A DNA stretch of 64,000 nt from Pedobacter sp. MC2016-15 (lineage in GTDB: Bacteria; Bacteroidota; Bacteroidia; Sphingobacteriales; Sphingobacteriaceae): NCBI RefSeq assembly GCF_026239695.1, contig NZ_JAPIVS010000009.1:62001-126000 (forward strand), in the 5' to 3' direction. Position 1 is the first letter of the stretch; every line of letters begins with the position of its first letter. A program made the translations under genes and the position numbers. Shown here one piece after another: positions 61,695-64,000 of this stretch. The notes under the pieces are model-generated. The model saw only the letters and a list, made by a program, of their open reading frames with translations. It was not told the DNA's origin and did not search any database.

Positions 61695-63287
61695 ATGAGA
61701 AATAAAAATTACATTTTCCTGCTAACGGGTATGTTGCTGATCGGTGGTTCCTGCAAAAAGTTTGTAGATATTAATGAGGACCCAAACAACCCCACCTCTG
61801 CACAGCTCACCTTATTATTGCCCTCTACGGAGATCTCCATGGCGGCAAACATGTACCAGCTCAACAGCGGTACATCTACAATTATACAACAGACCGTTTG
61901 GTCCAGCGGAATCAGCAGGTTCCAGCAGCAGGGTACAGACTATGCAAACTCCTGGGATGGTTTTTACTCCCAGACGCTGAATGATCTGGAGACGGTAATC
62001 AAAACCGGAACAGAACAACAGCAGTGGGGCTATGTAGGTATTGCCAAACTGGAAAAAGTTTACCTCTACAGTCTCATGGTAGACATGTGGGGTGATATTC
62101 CTTATTCAGAAGCAGAAAAAGGATCCGTAACTACCAGCCCCCCTTTGGAGAAAGGTGCCGAGATTTATGACAAATTGCTGGTGCTGCTCGATGAAGGTAT
62201 GGCCGATATCAATAAAATTACGGCCACAACCCTTGTACCGGCCAGCTCAGACCTGTTTTATGCAGGTGCTAAAAACTCATGGTTAAGCATGGGTAACTCA
62301 CTCAAATTAAAATTATATAATCAGATCCGTCTGGTAGACCCTGCAAGATCGGCAACAGCGATCAGGACCATTCTCAGCAGCGGGGCTCCGCTGATCGGTG
62401 CCAATACACTTGATTTCACCTTCAGGTTTGGCTCATCGCAAAATCCCAACAACCGTCATCCATGGCACCGTGCAGAATACCAGAGTGCCAAAACTTTCTA
62501 CCAGAGTCAGTCCTGGATCGACCTGTTATTCAATGCTGATGATCCGCGTCTGCGGGCCTTTATCTACAGGCAAAACGCAACTGCCGGGTTAAATAACGGA
62601 GCCAACAGTAATGGTTACTACGGGCGTAATCCGGGTGATGGTACTGCTGCGCCGGCAGATCAGACACGCCGTTCTACCTTCGGTATTTACCCTGCCGGTG
62701 GTTTATATGACAACGCTGCCATCAATAACCTTCCGGCATCAAACCTATACCTCACCAACACAGGGGCAACGGCTACACTCAAGGTAGTTGCTGTAACCGA
62801 TGGTACCGGAGCAGGAATCATGCCTTTGCTCACCAATGCGATGGTGAAATTTATCCGTGCCGAAGCGGCCTTAACCCTGTCCACGGGTGATGATGCCAGA
62901 GCCAATTTTGCTGATGGAGTAACCGCCAGCCTCAATAGTGTAAGCACCTATTCTACGGCCAATGGCGGAGTGACTATTCCTGCAGCCACTATTACTGGTT
63001 TTGTAAACCGCCTGCTGGTTCAGTATGATGCTGCAGATGCTGCCGGAAAACTCCGCCTGGTCATGACACAAAAGTATATCGCTTCATATGGTAACGGAAT
63101 GGAATCTTACACCGATTACAGAAGGACAGGTTTGCCGGTTTTGAGAGAGCTCTTATCGCCACTCAGCACCTTCCCGCTGCGTTTGTATTATTCACAGACA
63201 GAGCTGTCGTCCAATATTTCATTTGGCGCCAATGCCAGTGCTATACAGGTAGCACAGCAGATTACACCGGTTTTTTGGGATAAATAA
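61695..63287 (+). CDS. susD: SusD/RagB nutrient-binding lipoprotein
   Basis: Surface lipoprotein capping the SusC barrel, 530 residues. The lipobox is LIGGSC. The SusD-like helical region includes KFVDINEDPNNPT near the N-terminus and YVGIAKLEKVYLYSLMVDMWGDIPYSEA. It appears to belong to the SusD-like family with the C-terminal segment YKQKYIASYG-like (VMTQKYIASYGNGMESYTDYRRTG). An in-frame ATG at 61665 would hide the lipoprotein signal. Substrate unknown. Confidence 0.92.
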   Translation: MRNKNYIFLLTGMLLIGGSCKKFVDINEDPNNPTSAQLTLLLPSTEISMAANMYQLNSGTSTIIQQTVWSSGISRFQQQGTDYANSWDGFYSQTLNDLETVIKTGTEQQQWGYVGIAKLEKVYLYSLMVDMWGDIPYSEAEKGSVTTSPPLEKGAEIYDKLLVLLDEGMADINKITATTLVPASSDLFYAGAKNSWLSMGNSLKLKLYNQIRLVDPARSATAIRTILSSGAPLIGANTLDFTFRFGSSQNPNNRHPWHRAEYQSAKTFYQSQSWIDLLFNADDPRLRAFIYRQNATAGLNNGANSNGYYGRNPGDGTAAPADQTRRSTFGIYPAGGLYDNAAINNLPASNLYLTNTGATATLKVVAVTDGTGAGIMPLLTNAMVKFIRAEAALTLSTGDDARANFADGVTASLNSVSTYSTANGGVTIPAATITGFVNRLLVQYDAADAAGKLRLVMTQKYIASYGNGMESYTDYRRTGLPVLRELLSPLSTFPLRLYYSQTELSSNISFGANASAIQVAQQITPVFWDK

Positions 63288-63299
63288 ATATTTAACTAT

Positions 63300-63926
63300 A
63301 TGCAAATGAAAAATCTTATACTATCTATAACATGTGTTTTGCTGGCCCTCAGTGCATGTAAAAAAGTTGATTACGAATGGGAAGATTATACGTATACCGC
63401 ATTGCCGCTGGTCACAGTAGATACAGCCATGTCGGCCCTGCCTACACGCCAGACAGCCAAAGTCTCTTTTTTCAACCTCAGAGATCCCAATGTCGCCAAT
63501 CAGCGTTTCTCCTTTACGCTCGACTGGATTGGTTATGGCAAGGCTACTGTAGCCTCTATTGAAGTGTACAACAGTTTTAACAAGGCCGAGTCCAGTGTGC
63601 CTGCCTATCCTATTGTGATGTCGTACCCGGGAGGGATGTATCCCAATATTGCCCAGTTTCCATTACCCGGAAACCTCAATGCTACGGATAAACTTTATGA
63701 AACGGTAACCACCTTCCCCAAAACCTACACCTTCACCGCTGCCCAGCTGGCAACGCTGGCGGGGATCAATCTGAGCAGCGTTGCGGTAAACGATTACTTT
63801 ATCTTCAAGTTTGTCCTTAACCTGACAGACGGACGCAGGATTGCCGCTTACTTCTCCAACGTAGCCGATGAATCCAGAAACGAGTTTGGTGATCCGCGTA
63901 CCGGCGTGCGCTTTAAAAATCAATAA
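63300..63926 (+). CDS. SusD-linked lipoprotein
   Basis: 208-residue lipoprotein (lipobox ALSAC) immediately after susD. It contains ARQTAKVSFFNLRDPN-like beta sequence (TAKVSFFNLRDPNVANQRF) and a helix-turn segment TFTAAQLATLAGINLSSVAVNDYF typical of SusE-like or SusD-linked surface lipoproteins. It probably helps bind the same ligand. No enzymatic motif visible. Confidence 0.78.
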   Translation: MQMKNLILSITCVLLALSACKKVDYEWEDYTYTALPLVTVDTAMSALPTRQTAKVSFFNLRDPNVANQRFSFTLDWIGYGKATVASIEVYNSFNKAESSVPAYPIVMSYPGGMYPNIAQFPLPGNLNATDKLYETVTTFPKTYTFTAAQLATLAGINLSSVAVNDYFIFKFVLNLTDGRRIAAYFSNVADESRNEFGDPRTGVRFKNQ

Positions 63927-63943
63927 CCTATTATATCAGCCAT

Positions 63944-64000
63944 ATGTTTATCATCAAAAAAAATATACTCTTCGCCTTACTGCTCACGGGATGTGCAGGA
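63944..64000 (+). CDS. Lipoprotein, 3'-truncated by window edge
   Basis: ATG 63944 opens a frame that runs off the window after 19 codons: MFIIKKNILFALLLTGCAG, a lipoprotein signal with lipobox LLTGC. It follows the SusD-linked lipoprotein by 17 bases and is likely the next gene of the same operon. The function cannot be told from this fragment. Confidence 0.6.
   Translation, partial: MFIIKKNILFALLLTGCAG

Noticed and set aside
1..64000. CRISPR array, insertion sequence, prophage or integron
   Set aside because: No repeat-spacer pattern, transposase, integrase or paired terminal repeats were found on reading both strands.
1..64000. tRNA or rRNA genes
   Set aside because: Intergenic regions are short and none shows a cloverleaf with T-loop and CCA-like end or rRNA sequence.

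Overview
The window looks like chromosomal DNA of a Bacteroidota bacterium, most likely a Pedobacter-like member of the Sphingobacteriaceae. The main reasons are the type IX secretion/gliding genes gldJ and porV, a SusC/SusD outer-membrane uptake pair behind an ECF sigma factor and FecR-type anti-sigma factor, many phylum-restricted DUF families (DUF4159, DUF4834, DUF6427, DUF2480, DUF3108, DUF3109), Bacteroidota -7 boxes (TAnnTTTG) ahead of many genes, and mostly no Shine-Dalgarno sequences. The genus is inferred from gene content only. I see no rRNA, tRNA, CRISPR array, prophage, transposase or insertion sequence.

Layout. (1) 1-1615: end of a TPR-repeat protein. (2) 1697-14582: complete 14-gene complex I operon nuoABCDEFGHIJKLMN, with a short NuoG. 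(3) 14627-19042: housekeeping run (DedA, pyrophosphatase, CNNM/CBS protein, RsmE, DUF4159, orphan biotin carrier). (4) 19091-22874: gldJ and porV, divergent, then ispF and a small lipoprotein. (5) 22922-27808: pirin, YceI, a Crp/Fnr regulator with a 53-aa FeoB-associated Cys-rich peptide, TypA and a DJ-1/PfpI protein. (6) 27909-36901: mainly minus-strand surface-glycan block (three glycosyltransferases, three methyltransferases, a flippase), followed upstream by yjjG, upp and a shortened polysaccharide-deacetylase-like gene. (7) 36968-44239: uvrB, ywbE, DUF4834, YfhO, a 30-codon putative membrane peptide, an LpxH-like phosphoesterase and a MurG-like glycosyltransferase. (8) 44264-53936: DUF6427, coaX, an outer-membrane protein, lptC, a PpiD/SurA-type foldase, DUF2480, DUF3108, DUF3109, rfbA and a ROK kinase. 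(9) 54011-55786: aminopeptidase P. (10) 56236-64000: ECF sigma, FecR anti-sigma, SusC with an N-terminal STN signalling domain, SusD and two SusD-linked lipoproteins, the last cut by the window edge.

How the genes work together. The nuo operon builds the respiratory proton pump. lptC, the foldase, the LpxH-like enzyme, YfhO and the glycan block serve envelope and LPS or glycan assembly. GldJ and PorV belong to type IX secretion and gliding. The last locus has the parts of a trans-envelope regulatory relay: ligand binding to the STN-bearing SusC would signal through FecR to release the ECF sigma factor. I found no clear new defence or mobile system. The most unusual signals are the start-less N-terminal extension of the ECF sigma factor, inverted and direct repeats upstream of it, the hairpin in the susC leader, the small peptide at 42267, and the core-deleted deacetylase-like gene.
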